A DNA stretch of 64,000 nucleotides from an uncultured Alphaproteobacteria bacterium (lineage in GTDB: Bacteria > Pseudomonadota > Alphaproteobacteria > Micropepsales > Micropepsaceae): NCBI GenBank assembly GCA_903897605.1, contig CAIUCH010000050.1, positions 22,319-86,318 on the forward strand. Reading direction: 5' to 3'. The notes beneath the pieces are model-generated. The model made no database searches. It was not told where the DNA came from and saw only the letters and a list, made by a program, of their open reading frames with translations. Positions 35,738 to 44,656 of this stretch are shown here, piece by piece (within the stretch, counting starts at the first letter, position 1; each line of letters opens with the position of its first letter). The translations under genes and the position numbers were made by a program.

Positions 35738-35878
35738 CGAAGGTTCTTCCTCGCCTTGTGCGGACAGCAGTTCTTTAGGCTACGAGGGACCGCCGCGCAT
35801 GAATAGATGGCAATTTGTCTGACATTAGCGATATTGTAGAGCAACGTGTCTTTTGTATTTTGCAATCAACCGGGGGCA

Positions 35879-37018
35879 ATGGCGATGCGAATTTCAGGAA
35901 TGATCTGGGCCGTCCTGCTTGTCGCGGTGTCGCTGGGGAGCCCGGCCCAGGCGCAAACCGGGCAAGCCGCCGGACGCTGGAGCGAGAAACAGGCCGATGA
36001 CTGGTACGCCCGTCAGCCCTGGCTGGTCGGCAGCAACTATATCCCCGCCACGGACATCAATGAACTCGAAATGTGGCAAGCGGAAACTTTTGATCCCAAG
36101 CGCATCGATCTCGAACTCGGTTGGGCGCAAGCGACCGGCCTCAACACCATGCGGGTTTTCCTCCATGATCTGCCTTGGCAGCAAGACGCGGCCGGCTTTC
36201 AAAAACGCATTGACACCTTCCTCACGATTGCCGACAAGCATCATATCCGAATCCTTTTTGTGCTCTTCGATTCGTGCTGGGATCCGAATCCGCATCTCGG
36301 CAAGCAGCCCGACCCGCGTCCGGGTATTCACAATTCCGGCTGGGTGCAAAGCCCCGGCGCGGCGGCGCTGAAGGATCCGGCGCAATACCCTCGCCTCGAA
36401 GCCTATGTCAAAGGCGTGGTAGGACGATTCGCCAACGATCCGCGTGTTGTCGGCTGGGACGTTTGGAATGAACCCAGCAACACGAATGAAGGAAGTTACG
36501 ACAAGCAGGAATTGTCCGGCAAAAAGGAAATCGTCCGCCAATTGCTTCCCAAGGTTTTTGCCTGGGCGCGCCAGGCCGGGGCCTCGCAGCCTCTCACCAG
36601 CGGTGTCTGGGAAGGCGACTGGTCATCGCTCGAGAAGGTAGATCCGATTGCCAGAATTCAGCTGGAGCAGTCCGACATCGTATCTTTCCACAATTATGGC
36701 AAGCCGGCGGTATTCGCCAAGCTGGTCCGTGAACTTCAGGCCTATCATCGGCCCATCATCTGTACCGAATATATGGCGCGGCCCAATGGCAGCACTTTCC
36801 AGAGTATTCTGCCGGTCGCGAAGAAATATCACGTCGCCGCGATTAATTGGGGTTTGGTCGCCGGAAAGGCGCAGACTTATCTTCCTTGGGATTCCTGGAA
36901 GCATCCTTATATCGATCACCAGCCGAAAGTCTGGTTCCACGAAGTCTTCCGCACCGATGGCACGCCGTACAGAGTTGAAGAAACCGATTTCATCCGCAAA
37001 ATCACGGGCGAGAAATAA
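35879..37018 (+). CDS. Secreted glycoside hydrolase, GH5-like (clan A)
   Basis: A 379-residue protein with a signal peptide (MAMRISGMIWAVLLVAVSLG, cleavage near AQA). It is a TIM-barrel glycosidase: NTMRVFLHDLPWQQD, the acid/base Glu in GWDVWNEPSNT and the nucleophile Glu in PIICTEYMARPNGS. It probably cleaves a beta-linked polysaccharide outside the cytoplasm; xylan, mannan or galactan cannot be told apart. The start at 35879 follows CGGGGGC. It sits between the galactose and xylose clusters, which suggests supply of their sugars. Confidence 0.85.
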   Translation: MAMRISGMIWAVLLVAVSLGSPAQAQTGQAAGRWSEKQADDWYARQPWLVGSNYIPATDINELEMWQAETFDPKRIDLELGWAQATGLNTMRVFLHDLPWQQDAAGFQKRIDTFLTIADKHHIRILFVLFDSCWDPNPHLGKQPDPRPGIHNSGWVQSPGAAALKDPAQYPRLEAYVKGVVGRFANDPRVVGWDVWNEPSNTNEGSYDKQELSGKKEIVRQLLPKVFAWARQAGASQPLTSGVWEGDWSSLEKVDPIARIQLEQSDIVSFHNYGKPAVFAKLVRELQAYHRPIICTEYMARPNGSTFQSILPVAKKYHVAAINWGLVAGKAQTYLPWDSWKHPYIDHQPKVWFHEVFRTDGTPYRVEETDFIRKITGEK

Positions 37019-37044
37019 CGCCGCGTCGCACCAAGGCGTCTCGG

Positions 37045-38178
37045 TCAGGACTTCAACAGCCCGCGCTTGGCGAGATTGTGCATCAGATCCGCGATGCCAA
37101 AATCCCATGGCGGCGCCGCGTTGCAATGGGTGACTTTGTTTTTCAGGCTGCCCAGCCGCGGCGTGGACACCTGCACCAGGTCACCCAATTTGTGCGTGAA
37201 GCCCAGGCCGGGCTCATCGCGATCCTGGATCGGCGCAAACATGGTGCCCAGGAATAGCGCAAAACCATCGGGATAATGATGCTGGCTGATCGCCTGGCGC
37301 ACCAGATCCAGTGGATCACGGCTGATTTCCTTCATCGAACTTTTGCCTTCCAGGCGATAGTTGTCCGGTCCGGCAATCGTCAGTTCCACCACGGCGCCGC
37401 GCACATCATCCATCGTGTAATGCACATCGAACATGCGGACGAACGGCCCAATGCTGCAGGACGCGTTATTGTCCTTGGCCTTGCCCAGCAACAGGGCGCT
37501 GCGGCCCTCGAAATCGCGCAGATTGACGTCATTGCCCAGGCTTGCGCCCACCGTCTCTCCAAGCCGGTTTGTCACCAGCACGATTTCCGGCTCCGGATTG
37601 TTCCAGATGGAGTCGGAGCGTATGCCGATCTCCGCGCCCCAGCCGACCGACGAGAGCGGCGGCCCCTTGGTGAAGATCTCGGCGTCCGGCCCAATCGCCA
37701 CTTCCAGATATTGCGACCACAATCCATCGGCGATGAAGGCTTCCTTCAATCGGGCGGCTTGCGGCGAACCAGGGCGGCAGGCGCGCAGATTCGAGCCGAC
37801 ATGGCTTTCCAGTGTCGCGCGAATGGCCTGCGCCTTGCCCGCGTCTCCGCGGGCGCGCTCCTCGATGACCCGTTCCATGGCCGAGATGGCGAAGGTGACA
37901 CCGGCGGCCTTGACGCATTGCAAGTCTATGGGCGCAAGTAATCTTGGCCCGTTCTGCTTTTCCCAACTCGGTTGAAAATCGAAGTCCCGCAGATCCCCCA
38001 GGGCGCGGCCTGACAATGCGCCGGCGGGTTTTTCCAAAAGCTGCGAGACGGTGGATGCGATCCCAGAAAGATCGAACAAGATGCCAGACCTGACAGCGAC
38101 CGGGGTGGGACCATCGCCGAAATCGATCCGCCCGATCAGGATCGCCTTCTGCCAATCCTCGGGCAGGAAATCCAGCAT
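37045..38178 (-). CDS. xylX: 2-keto-3-deoxy-D-xylonate dehydratase (FAH family)
   Basis: A 377-residue FAH-fold protein beginning MLDFLPEDWQKAILIGRIDF, very like Caulobacter XylX. Metal-site and fold blocks include WNNPEPEIVLVTNRLG and LGNDVNLRDFEGRSALLLGK. It dehydrates 2-keto-3-deoxy-xylonate to 2-oxoglutarate semialdehyde in the Weimberg pathway. It is the last gene of the xylose operon, 26 bases after xylE. The FAH family is broad, but the whole operon supports this role. Confidence 0.88.
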   Translation of the reverse strand: MLDFLPEDWQKAILIGRIDFGDGPTPVAVRSGILFDLSGIASTVSQLLEKPAGALSGRALGDLRDFDFQPSWEKQNGPRLLAPIDLQCVKAAGVTFAISAMERVIEERARGDAGKAQAIRATLESHVGSNLRACRPGSPQAARLKEAFIADGLWSQYLEVAIGPDAEIFTKGPPLSSVGWGAEIGIRSDSIWNNPEPEIVLVTNRLGETVGASLGNDVNLRDFEGRSALLLGKAKDNNASCSIGPFVRMFDVHYTMDDVRGAVVELTIAGPDNYRLEGKSSMKEISRDPLDLVRQAISQHHYPDGFALFLGTMFAPIQDRDEPGLGFTHKLGDLVQVSTPRLGSLKNKVTHCNAAPPWDFGIADLMHNLAKRGLLKS

Positions 38179-38204
38179 GTCTCAACTCCCTTGCGCAGGT
38201 CGCA

Positions 38205-39626
38205 TCAGATTGCCGGCTTGCTCCACAAGGCCTGCAATGATTCCAGGCTGTGACGTTTGGTTTCCGGCACAAAGCGCAGCACGAACAATGCCGCCAAAAC
38301 ACTCATGGCGGCATAAAGCCAATAGGCAAAGCCGTGATGAAACATTCCGTTCAGCAACGAAGAACCATCCAGAACCTTGAACGACCAGGAGATGAACAGG
38401 TCAGCGATCCATTGCGCCGCCACCGCTATCGCCAGCGCCTTGCCCTTGATCGCGTTGGGGAAGATCTCCGCCAGCAATACCCAGGTCACTGGTCCCCAGC
38501 TGAGCGAGAATCCGGCGATGTAAGTGAGCGCCGCCACCAGCGGCCAGAGATTCTGCGCGCCCGCGTCGAACAGGCTGCCGAGCGCGAACATCGACACCGC
38601 CATGATAAGGGCTCCGGTAATCAGCAATGGCTTTCGTCCCCAGCGGTCCACCGTCACCAATGCGACCAAGGTGAACAAAACCAGCGCGACGCCGACCACG
38701 ATCGTCTGCAGCAGCGCGACATTGTTCGAGAAGCCCGCGTTCCGGAACATCTGCGGCCCGTAATACAGCACCGCATTGATGCCAACGAATTGCTGGAGTA
38801 CCGACAACATGATGCCGACAAAAATCACCATGCCTCCGAAACTCAGCAATGGCCGCGTTTTCTGCACCAGCGTGGCCTCGATTTCCGCCAGGGTGGCCCG
38901 GGCCGTGGCCTCGTCGCAGATGCGCCGCAGCACCGCCAATGCCTGCTCCTTGCGGTCCTTGAGCACCAGCCAGCGGGGAGAATCCGGTATCCGCAGCAGC
39001 AGAAGCAGGAAGATGGCGGCCGGTATCGCCTCCGAAGCCATCATCCAGCGCCAGCCGGTCGAAAGGCCCCAGGCCTCATCTCCCTGGGAGGCAATCGCCC
39101 AGTTCACGAAATAGACCAAGGTGATTCCGATCACGATGGCGATCTGCTGCAAGGTGACGAGGCGGCCGCGTTCCGCCGGCGGTGCAATTTCGGCGATATA
39201 CATGGGCGCAAGCATCGAAGCCAATCCGACGCCGATGCCGCCAAGGATGCGATAAAAGATGAAGGGCGTCAGCGCCGCCGTGCCCATGCCGCCGATCGGT
39301 CCCAGGCCGATTTCCGGGATGGCCGACCCCAGCGAGCCGACCAGAAAAAGGACAGCCGCCACCATCAACCCGGCCTTGCGCCCCAACCGGTTGGCAATCG
39401 GGCCACCGACAGCTGCGCCGATCACGCAACCGAGCAAGGCACAAGACACCGCCCAACCGGAAAGGCTGTCACGCGCGGCTTCGGAAAGATTGCGCGGGCT
39501 GATGAAATTATGATCAATCGCGGAGACCGCGCCGGAGATTACCGCCGTGTCATAGCCAAACAACAAACCGCCCAGCGAGACGATCAGCGCAAGGCCGATG
39601 ACAAGTCTTGGATTGTGCTGAGACAT
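38205..39626 (-). CDS. xylE: D-xylose:H+ symporter (MFS sugar porter)
   Basis: A 473-residue twelve-helix sugar porter. Signatures are FGYDTAVISGAVSAI in helix 1, GLASMLAPMYIAEIAPPAERG between helices 4 and 5, QQFVGINAVLYYGPQMF in helix 7 and RFVPETKRHSLE at the end. It imports D-xylose with a proton, as judged from its place between xylD and xylX. A related hexose could also be carried. Confidence 0.87.
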   Translation of the reverse strand: MSQHNPRLVIGLALIVSLGGLLFGYDTAVISGAVSAIDHNFISPRNLSEAARDSLSGWAVSCALLGCVIGAAVGGPIANRLGRKAGLMVAAVLFLVGSLGSAIPEIGLGPIGGMGTAALTPFIFYRILGGIGVGLASMLAPMYIAEIAPPAERGRLVTLQQIAIVIGITLVYFVNWAIASQGDEAWGLSTGWRWMMASEAIPAAIFLLLLLRIPDSPRWLVLKDRKEQALAVLRRICDEATARATLAEIEATLVQKTRPLLSFGGMVIFVGIMLSVLQQFVGINAVLYYGPQMFRNAGFSNNVALLQTIVVGVALVLFTLVALVTVDRWGRKPLLITGALIMAVSMFALGSLFDAGAQNLWPLVAALTYIAGFSLSWGPVTWVLLAEIFPNAIKGKALAIAVAAQWIADLFISWSFKVLDGSSLLNGMFHHGFAYWLYAAMSVLAALFVLRFVPETKRHSLESLQALWSKPAI

Positions 39627-39684
39627 GTCCCCTCGGAATTTTATATTTTTGCCCGTAATGGCGGAACGCCATCACGTCCGTGCT

Positions 39685-41454
39685 TCAGTGATTGTGCCGT
39701 GGAATTTTTTGCCCCAAGCCACGATATTTAAGCGCCAATTCCATGACGGCGCCACTGTCAAGCTGCCCGACGCCGGCGCGGTAGATCTCCTGCCAGGGCG
39801 TTGCGCTGGCGCGCACCGGCGGCGGGCCGGCCAGCCTGCGCCGGGCGATTTCTTCGGCCGCCACCAGCATATTGCATTCGCCTTTGTTGATATCGACGTG
39901 GATCATGTCGCCGGTCTTGAGCCATGCCAACCCGCCACCGGCCGCGCTTTCCGGCGAGGCATTGAGAATGGACGGGCTGTCGGCGGTACCGGACTGACGG
40001 CCGTCGCCGATGGTGGGCAGGCTCATAATGCCGCGTTTGAGAAGCACATCCGGCGGCTGCATGTTGACGACTTCCGCCGAACCCGGCCAGCCCAACGGTC
40101 CCGAACCCCGGATGACCAGAATGCAATTCTCGTCGATGCCTAGCGACGGATCGTTGATGCGCGCGTGATAGTCATCCGAACCATCGAATACGATCGCCCG
40201 CCCCTCGAAGATCCCTTCGCGGCCCGGCGTCGAAAGATAGCGGTTGCGAAACTCTTCGGAAATCACGCTGGTCTTCATGATGGCGAAATCGAAAAGATTG
40301 CCCTTCAGCACCAGGAAGCCGGCGCGTTCCAACAGGGGATTGTCATAGGGGCGGATCATTTCGCGGTCCTGCGCCTCACAGCCCTGGATGTTCTGCGCGA
40401 TGGTCCTGCCGGTCACGCTTTTCTGGTTGCCGTCGATGCGCTTGGCCTTCAGCAGCTCCCACAGGATCGCCGGCACGCCGCCAGCGCGGTGAAACCGTTC
40501 GCCCAGATATTTGCCGGCGGGCTGCATGTTGAGCAGCAGCGGAATGTCGTAGGCCGCGCTCCAATCGGCCGGCGTGATCTCGAATCCGGCATGACGCGCC
40601 ATCGCCACGATATGCGGCTGCGCGTTGGTCGAACCGCCGATCGCAGCCACCAACGCAATGGCGTTCAGGAATGACTGGCGGGACAGGATCTGCGAAGGTT
40701 TCAGATCCTCATAGGCCATGGCGACTATGCGTTTGCCGGTTTCATAGGCGATCTGCGAGCGTTCGCTGTAAGGCGCCGGGATGGCGGAACATCCCGGCAG
40801 CGAAAGCCCCAATCCTTCCGCCACCGCGTTCATGGTCGAAGCCGTGCCCATGGTGTTGCAATGACCGGCAGAAGGCGCCGACGCCGTGGCCGCGGCAAAA
40901 AATTCTTCTTCGGTGATTTCGCCCGCCGCAAGGCGGCGCCGGCTTCTCCAGATCACGGTTCCCGAACCCACCAATTCTCCGTCATGCCAGCCGTCCAGCA
41001 TCGGGCCGCCGGACAGAACAATGGCGGGAATGTCCACGGCGGATGCCGCCATGATCGCCGCCGGCGTGGTCTTGTCGCAGCCCGTGGTCAGCACCACCGC
41101 ATCAAGCGGATAGCCATGGAGAATCTCGATCAAGGTCATCGCCGACAGGTTGCGGTCGATGGCGGCGGTGGGGCGGCGGCAGGTTTCAAAGATCGGATGG
41201 GTGGGAAATTCAATCGCGATGCCGCCCGCTTCGCGAATGCCTTCGCGGACACGCTTGGCAAGTTCGAGATGATGACGATTGCAGGGATTGAGATCGCTGC
41301 CGGACTGGGCGATGCCGATGATGGGCCGGCCGGACCGCAACTCGTCCGGGGTCAGGCCATAATTCATGAACCGCTCGAGATAGAGCGCGGCGAGATCGAC
41401 GCGTCCTGGCGCATCGAACCATTCTTGGGAGCGGAACCGCCGCTTCTCAGCCAT
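39685..41454 (-). CDS. xylD: D-xylonate dehydratase (IlvD/EDD family)
   Basis: A 589-residue IlvD/EDD dehydratase with iron-sulfur cysteines in DLNPCNRHH, TTGCDKTTPAAIMAAS and GHCNTMGTASTMNA. It converts D-xylonate to 2-keto-3-deoxy-xylonate. The ATG at 41454 is chosen: the protein then starts MAEKRRFRSQEWF and overlaps the xylC stop by 8 bases. Members of this family often accept several aldonates, so it might also dehydrate galactonate, for which no dedicated enzyme is encoded nearby (inference). Confidence 0.9.
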   Translation of the reverse strand: MAEKRRFRSQEWFDAPGRVDLAALYLERFMNYGLTPDELRSGRPIIGIAQSGSDLNPCNRHHLELAKRVREGIREAGGIAIEFPTHPIFETCRRPTAAIDRNLSAMTLIEILHGYPLDAVVLTTGCDKTTPAAIMAASAVDIPAIVLSGGPMLDGWHDGELVGSGTVIWRSRRRLAAGEITEEEFFAAATASAPSAGHCNTMGTASTMNAVAEGLGLSLPGCSAIPAPYSERSQIAYETGKRIVAMAYEDLKPSQILSRQSFLNAIALVAAIGGSTNAQPHIVAMARHAGFEITPADWSAAYDIPLLLNMQPAGKYLGERFHRAGGVPAILWELLKAKRIDGNQKSVTGRTIAQNIQGCEAQDREMIRPYDNPLLERAGFLVLKGNLFDFAIMKTSVISEEFRNRYLSTPGREGIFEGRAIVFDGSDDYHARINDPSLGIDENCILVIRGSGPLGWPGSAEVVNMQPPDVLLKRGIMSLPTIGDGRQSGTADSPSILNASPESAAGGGLAWLKTGDMIHVDINKGECNMLVAAEEIARRRLAGPPPVRASATPWQEIYRAGVGQLDSGAVMELALKYRGLGQKIPRHNH

Positions 41455-42319
41455 AATCCACCTCATTTTGTGACTGACCAGGCGTTGCGGTCTCGAACCG
41501 GAACAGGCCCCCCGCCAGAGGTTGCGCCTCTCGCGCCGCTGTATCCAGGCCTTTCCACGCGGTGGTGGCGTAGACCATGGTGCCATCGAAAGCGAGCTTG
41601 GTGACATTGGCGACGGGAAACCGCACCGTGCTCAATAGCGCGCCCTTGGGCGAATAGCGGCGCGCCGCCCAGCCGCCGAACAAACCCGCCCACAAGCAAC
41701 CATCTCTGTCCACCACCGAGCCATCGGGAAATCCGGCGCCGTCTTCGATGCGAACAAAAATGCGTTTGCCGGAGATCGTTCCATCGTCGCCCATGTCAAA
41801 GGCATAGATGGTCTTCGCCAGCGTATCGGTGTGATAAAACACGCGCCCGTCTGGACTGAAAGCGGGACCATTGGTAATGACGTAACCGGAATCCATCGTT
41901 TTCAATCCGCCCCGGTCGAAGCAATAGAGCCTGCCGGTCGGATCGCGCTCCGCATCATCCATCGAGCCGAACCAAAGCCTGCCGCGGGCATCCACCGCGC
42001 CGTCATTCAACCGGTTACCTTGGCGGTCGGGTTCGACGGCCAGGATTGCGTCAAAGCGGCCGGTGCCCGGCTCGAATAGGTGAATCCCGCTCTTGGTGCC
42101 GACGATGAATTTTCCGCCCTTGACGGGCGCAAGAAACCCGGGCGCCGTTGGTGTTTCCCAGCTCTGGCCCGCATCGCGCAGCGGATCAAAGCGATGGATT
42201 CGATTCTGTTTGATGTCGGTGAACCACAGCGCCTTGTTCCACCAAAGCGGCCCTTCACCCAGCTCGGCTGCCAGGGGCCAGATGCATTCCGGCATGGTGC
42301 TTTGCGACACTGTTGTCAC
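41447..42319 (-). CDS. xylC: D-xylono-1,4-lactonase (SMP-30/gluconolactonase family)
   Basis: A 290-residue six-bladed propeller lactonase. Metal-site residues typical of SMP-30 are in AELGEGPLWW (Glu), YVITNGPAFSPDGRVFYHTD (Asn and Asp) and FPDGSVVDRDGCLW (Asp). It opens xylonolactone to xylonate. The start is GTG overlapping the xylB stop (GTGA), and its end overlaps xylD: tight translational coupling. Confidence 0.9.
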   Translation of the reverse strand: MTTVSQSTMPECIWPLAAELGEGPLWWNKALWFTDIKQNRIHRFDPLRDAGQSWETPTAPGFLAPVKGGKFIVGTKSGIHLFEPGTGRFDAILAVEPDRQGNRLNDGAVDARGRLWFGSMDDAERDPTGRLYCFDRGGLKTMDSGYVITNGPAFSPDGRVFYHTDTLAKTIYAFDMGDDGTISGKRIFVRIEDGAGFPDGSVVDRDGCLWAGLFGGWAARRYSPKGALLSTVRFPVANVTKLAFDGTMVYATTAWKGLDTAAREAQPLAGGLFRFETATPGQSQNEVDYG

Positions 42320-43062
42320 CGCCAGCCCGCATCGATCCAGTAGTTATGACTTGTGCACATGCGTCCATCGTCGGACGCGAGAAACAATGCTAGGGAAGCG
42401 ACATGCTCCGGCAGGATGCGCGTCTTGAGGGCCTGCTGGGCGACGATTTCCTTTTCGCCTTCGGGCGTGTACCACCGCATTTGGCGTTCGGTCTTCACAT
42501 TGCCGGGGATTATACAGGTGACGCGGACATTGTCCGGGCCAAGCTCCCGCGCCAGCGACCGCGTCAAGCCTTCAATGCCCGCCTTGGCGATTTCGTAAAG
42601 CGTCAGATCGGCCAGGCCCAGATGCCATGAAAGCGAGCCGAAATTGATGATCGCGCCGCCGCCCCTGCCTATCATGCCGGGCGCGGCCGCCTTGGCGGCA
42701 AACAGCATGTGACGCAGATTGACCGCGATGCGGTCATCCCAATAGTCGGGCGTGATGTCTTCCAGTGTGTGGCGGTCGTCGCTGGCGGCATTGTTCACCA
42801 GGATGTCGATCGGGCCCATCGCCCGGAAAAAATCCTCGACTGCTTTCAGATCGCGCAGATCGAGGTGGTGAAATTTCGGCGCGATGGCGGCATCCGCCAG
42901 TCCGGCGATAAGATCCTTGGCCTCCGGATCGAGAATGTCGACGAAAATCGTTTCGGCCCCCTGACGGGCAAACCCCGCGACCAGGGCGGCGCCGATTCCC
43001 GATGCGCCGCCGGTCACCACGACGCGCTTGCCGGCAAGGCTGGGATAAATGGCTGACGGCAT
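42316..43062 (-). CDS. xylB: D-xylose 1-dehydrogenase (SDR family)
   Basis: A 248-residue short-chain dehydrogenase starting MPSAIYPSLAGKRVVVTGGA, very similar to Caulobacter XylB over its whole length including the ending SHNYWIDAGWR. The cofactor motif is TGGASGIGA, and the catalytic Ser-Tyr-Lys are in NFGSLSWHLGLADLTLYEIAK. It oxidises D-xylose to xylonolactone with NAD. It heads the operon xylB-xylC-xylD-xylE-xylX; an amino acid permease gene ends 63 bases upstream. Confidence 0.92.
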   Translation of the reverse strand: MPSAIYPSLAGKRVVVTGGASGIGAALVAGFARQGAETIFVDILDPEAKDLIAGLADAAIAPKFHHLDLRDLKAVEDFFRAMGPIDILVNNAASDDRHTLEDITPDYWDDRIAVNLRHMLFAAKAAAPGMIGRGGGAIINFGSLSWHLGLADLTLYEIAKAGIEGLTRSLARELGPDNVRVTCIIPGNVKTERQMRWYTPEGEKEIVAQQALKTRILPEHVASLALFLASDDGRMCTSHNYWIDAGWR

Positions 43063-43125
43063 CGGTTCGTTTTCCCGCAGGGTGAATGGCGCGGTTTTAT
43101 CAGAATATGCTTATGCGACCAACAT

Positions 43126-44586
43126 CTACGGATTGTCCCAATTGACCTCGCCCTCCGTGGTGCTGCGGCTGCCGACCAGCATGGTTGCGCCGCGCCCAAG
43201 CGCTTGGGGATTGGATGATTCAAGCCAGCGCAAGTATCCGAAGCCGGCCAGCATCGCGGCGATGTATAAGTATGGGGCGATATTGTAGGGCCAGCTCGGC
43301 ACCGGATAGACCGTGACAAACAGGACCGGCGCAAAGGTCAACGTCCCCACCCAGGGGAAAATGACGTGCCGCCAGATGGAGAAACTCTCCGGGTGCACGC
43401 GCCGCATATAGGAGGTCAGCGCCAGATTGGCCATGGAATAAAGTACGATGACGGCCAGCGCCGCGATCGTTTCCAGAAAGCCGAAAATAAATTCGGGCCG
43501 CAATAACAGTCCCACCAGAAGAACCGCACCGATCCCGAACAGCTGCTGGAACGCGATCGCAAAGGCCGGCGTCTGGTGGACGGGATGAATGGTTCCGAAC
43601 CGGGCGGGAAGCGTGCCCGCCCGGCCCATCGTATACATCACGCGGGACGCGGAATTGGTGCAGGCCAAGCCGACCGCGATCGAACTGTTGATGAGCGCCA
43701 GTAGGACGAACCACCAGCCGGCGCCCCACAGCGCGTGACCCAGATCGTAATAGGGATTGGGATTGTTGGCGAAGGCCGCCATGTTGGCGGTGCCCCAGCC
43801 GATGGCGCTCGCATAGGAGGTGAAGATGTAGAACACCCCGATGGCGATCAGCGAGAAGAGGACGGCCTGGCCGACATGCTTGGCGGCGCGCCGGGACTCC
43901 TGCGCCAGCGGCACCGGCCCTTCGAATCCGCTGAGCGAAAGGACGGACAATACCATTCCGGCGATGATCCCCTGGAACTGGTGCGGCGCCAACGATGGAC
44001 GCAGCGGCGCCAGATAAGACGAACCGGGTCCCGGATGGATCAGAAACGTGATCGCCAGCGCCAGCATGATCAGAAGCTCGATGCCGCCTAACAGCGCTGT
44101 CGTTTGCATCGACAGCCGGATGCCCTGGCGGGTGAGAAACCAGACGATCGCGAAAATCGCCGAAGCGAGCAGCCACCAGGGTACGCTCAGAGCGAACTGG
44201 GTCTTGAGCGTGTCCGAGATCAGATAGCCGAGAAAGCCGAGCGTGCCCGCCGGGCCAAGAAAATCATAGATCAGGTAACTCCAGGTCGCCACGAAGCCCA
44301 TATGGCTTCCCAATCCGCGCGAGGTGAAGGAGTAATAGCCGCCGCTTGACGGCATGTATCTCGAAAATTGCGCGACGGTGTTGCCGGTAAAAAAGCAGGC
44401 GATGGTCGCCAGCAGGAACGAAAGCGGCATGTCCGGTCCCGCCTTCAGGGCGACAATCGGAAACGCGAACAGCATGTTGGACGCCGGCGCGATGTGGGTG
44501 ATGCCCTGGAGCACGAGTTCTGGAAGCCCGAGCGCATTGCGCCGCAGCTGCGGATCGGTAGGAGAGTTGCTGGCATCGGCCGTCAC
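43126..44586 (-). CDS. APC-family amino acid permease
   Basis: A 486-residue twelve-helix permease of the APC superfamily: VLQGITHIAPASNMLFAFPI at helix 1, FTGNTVAQFSRYMPSSGGYY, and GFEGPVPLAQESRRAAKHV in the central loop. The start is GTG at 44586 with AAGGAGAT just upstream; a longer frame to 44763 runs back into the M24 gene and is not permease-like. It probably imports an amino acid or amine linked to the adjacent M24 and lyase genes. Confidence 0.87.
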   Translation of the reverse strand: MTADASNSPTDPQLRRNALGLPELVLQGITHIAPASNMLFAFPIVALKAGPDMPLSFLLATIACFFTGNTVAQFSRYMPSSGGYYSFTSRGLGSHMGFVATWSYLIYDFLGPAGTLGFLGYLISDTLKTQFALSVPWWLLASAIFAIVWFLTRQGIRLSMQTTALLGGIELLIMLALAITFLIHPGPGSSYLAPLRPSLAPHQFQGIIAGMVLSVLSLSGFEGPVPLAQESRRAAKHVGQAVLFSLIAIGVFYIFTSYASAIGWGTANMAAFANNPNPYYDLGHALWGAGWWFVLLALINSSIAVGLACTNSASRVMYTMGRAGTLPARFGTIHPVHQTPAFAIAFQQLFGIGAVLLVGLLLRPEFIFGFLETIAALAVIVLYSMANLALTSYMRRVHPESFSIWRHVIFPWVGTLTFAPVLFVTVYPVPSWPYNIAPYLYIAAMLAGFGYLRWLESSNPQALGRGATMLVGSRSTTEGEVNWDNP

Positions 44587-44656
44587 AGGCGATCTCCTTA
44601 TTGTCTTTCCGGCATGGTGCAGCGAAAAGAATTTTCTGAAGCGATCCGCTTTCGGC

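Noticed and set aside
35815..35825. TTGTCTGACAT, similar to a GntR-type operator, in the gap between the galactose and GH5 genes
   Set aside because: It is a single imperfect copy and no regulator is encoded nearby; kept only as a note.
38250..39731. A 493-codon plus-strand frame opposite xylE
   Set aside because: Antisense shadow; composition is rich in Arg, His and Gln with no domain.
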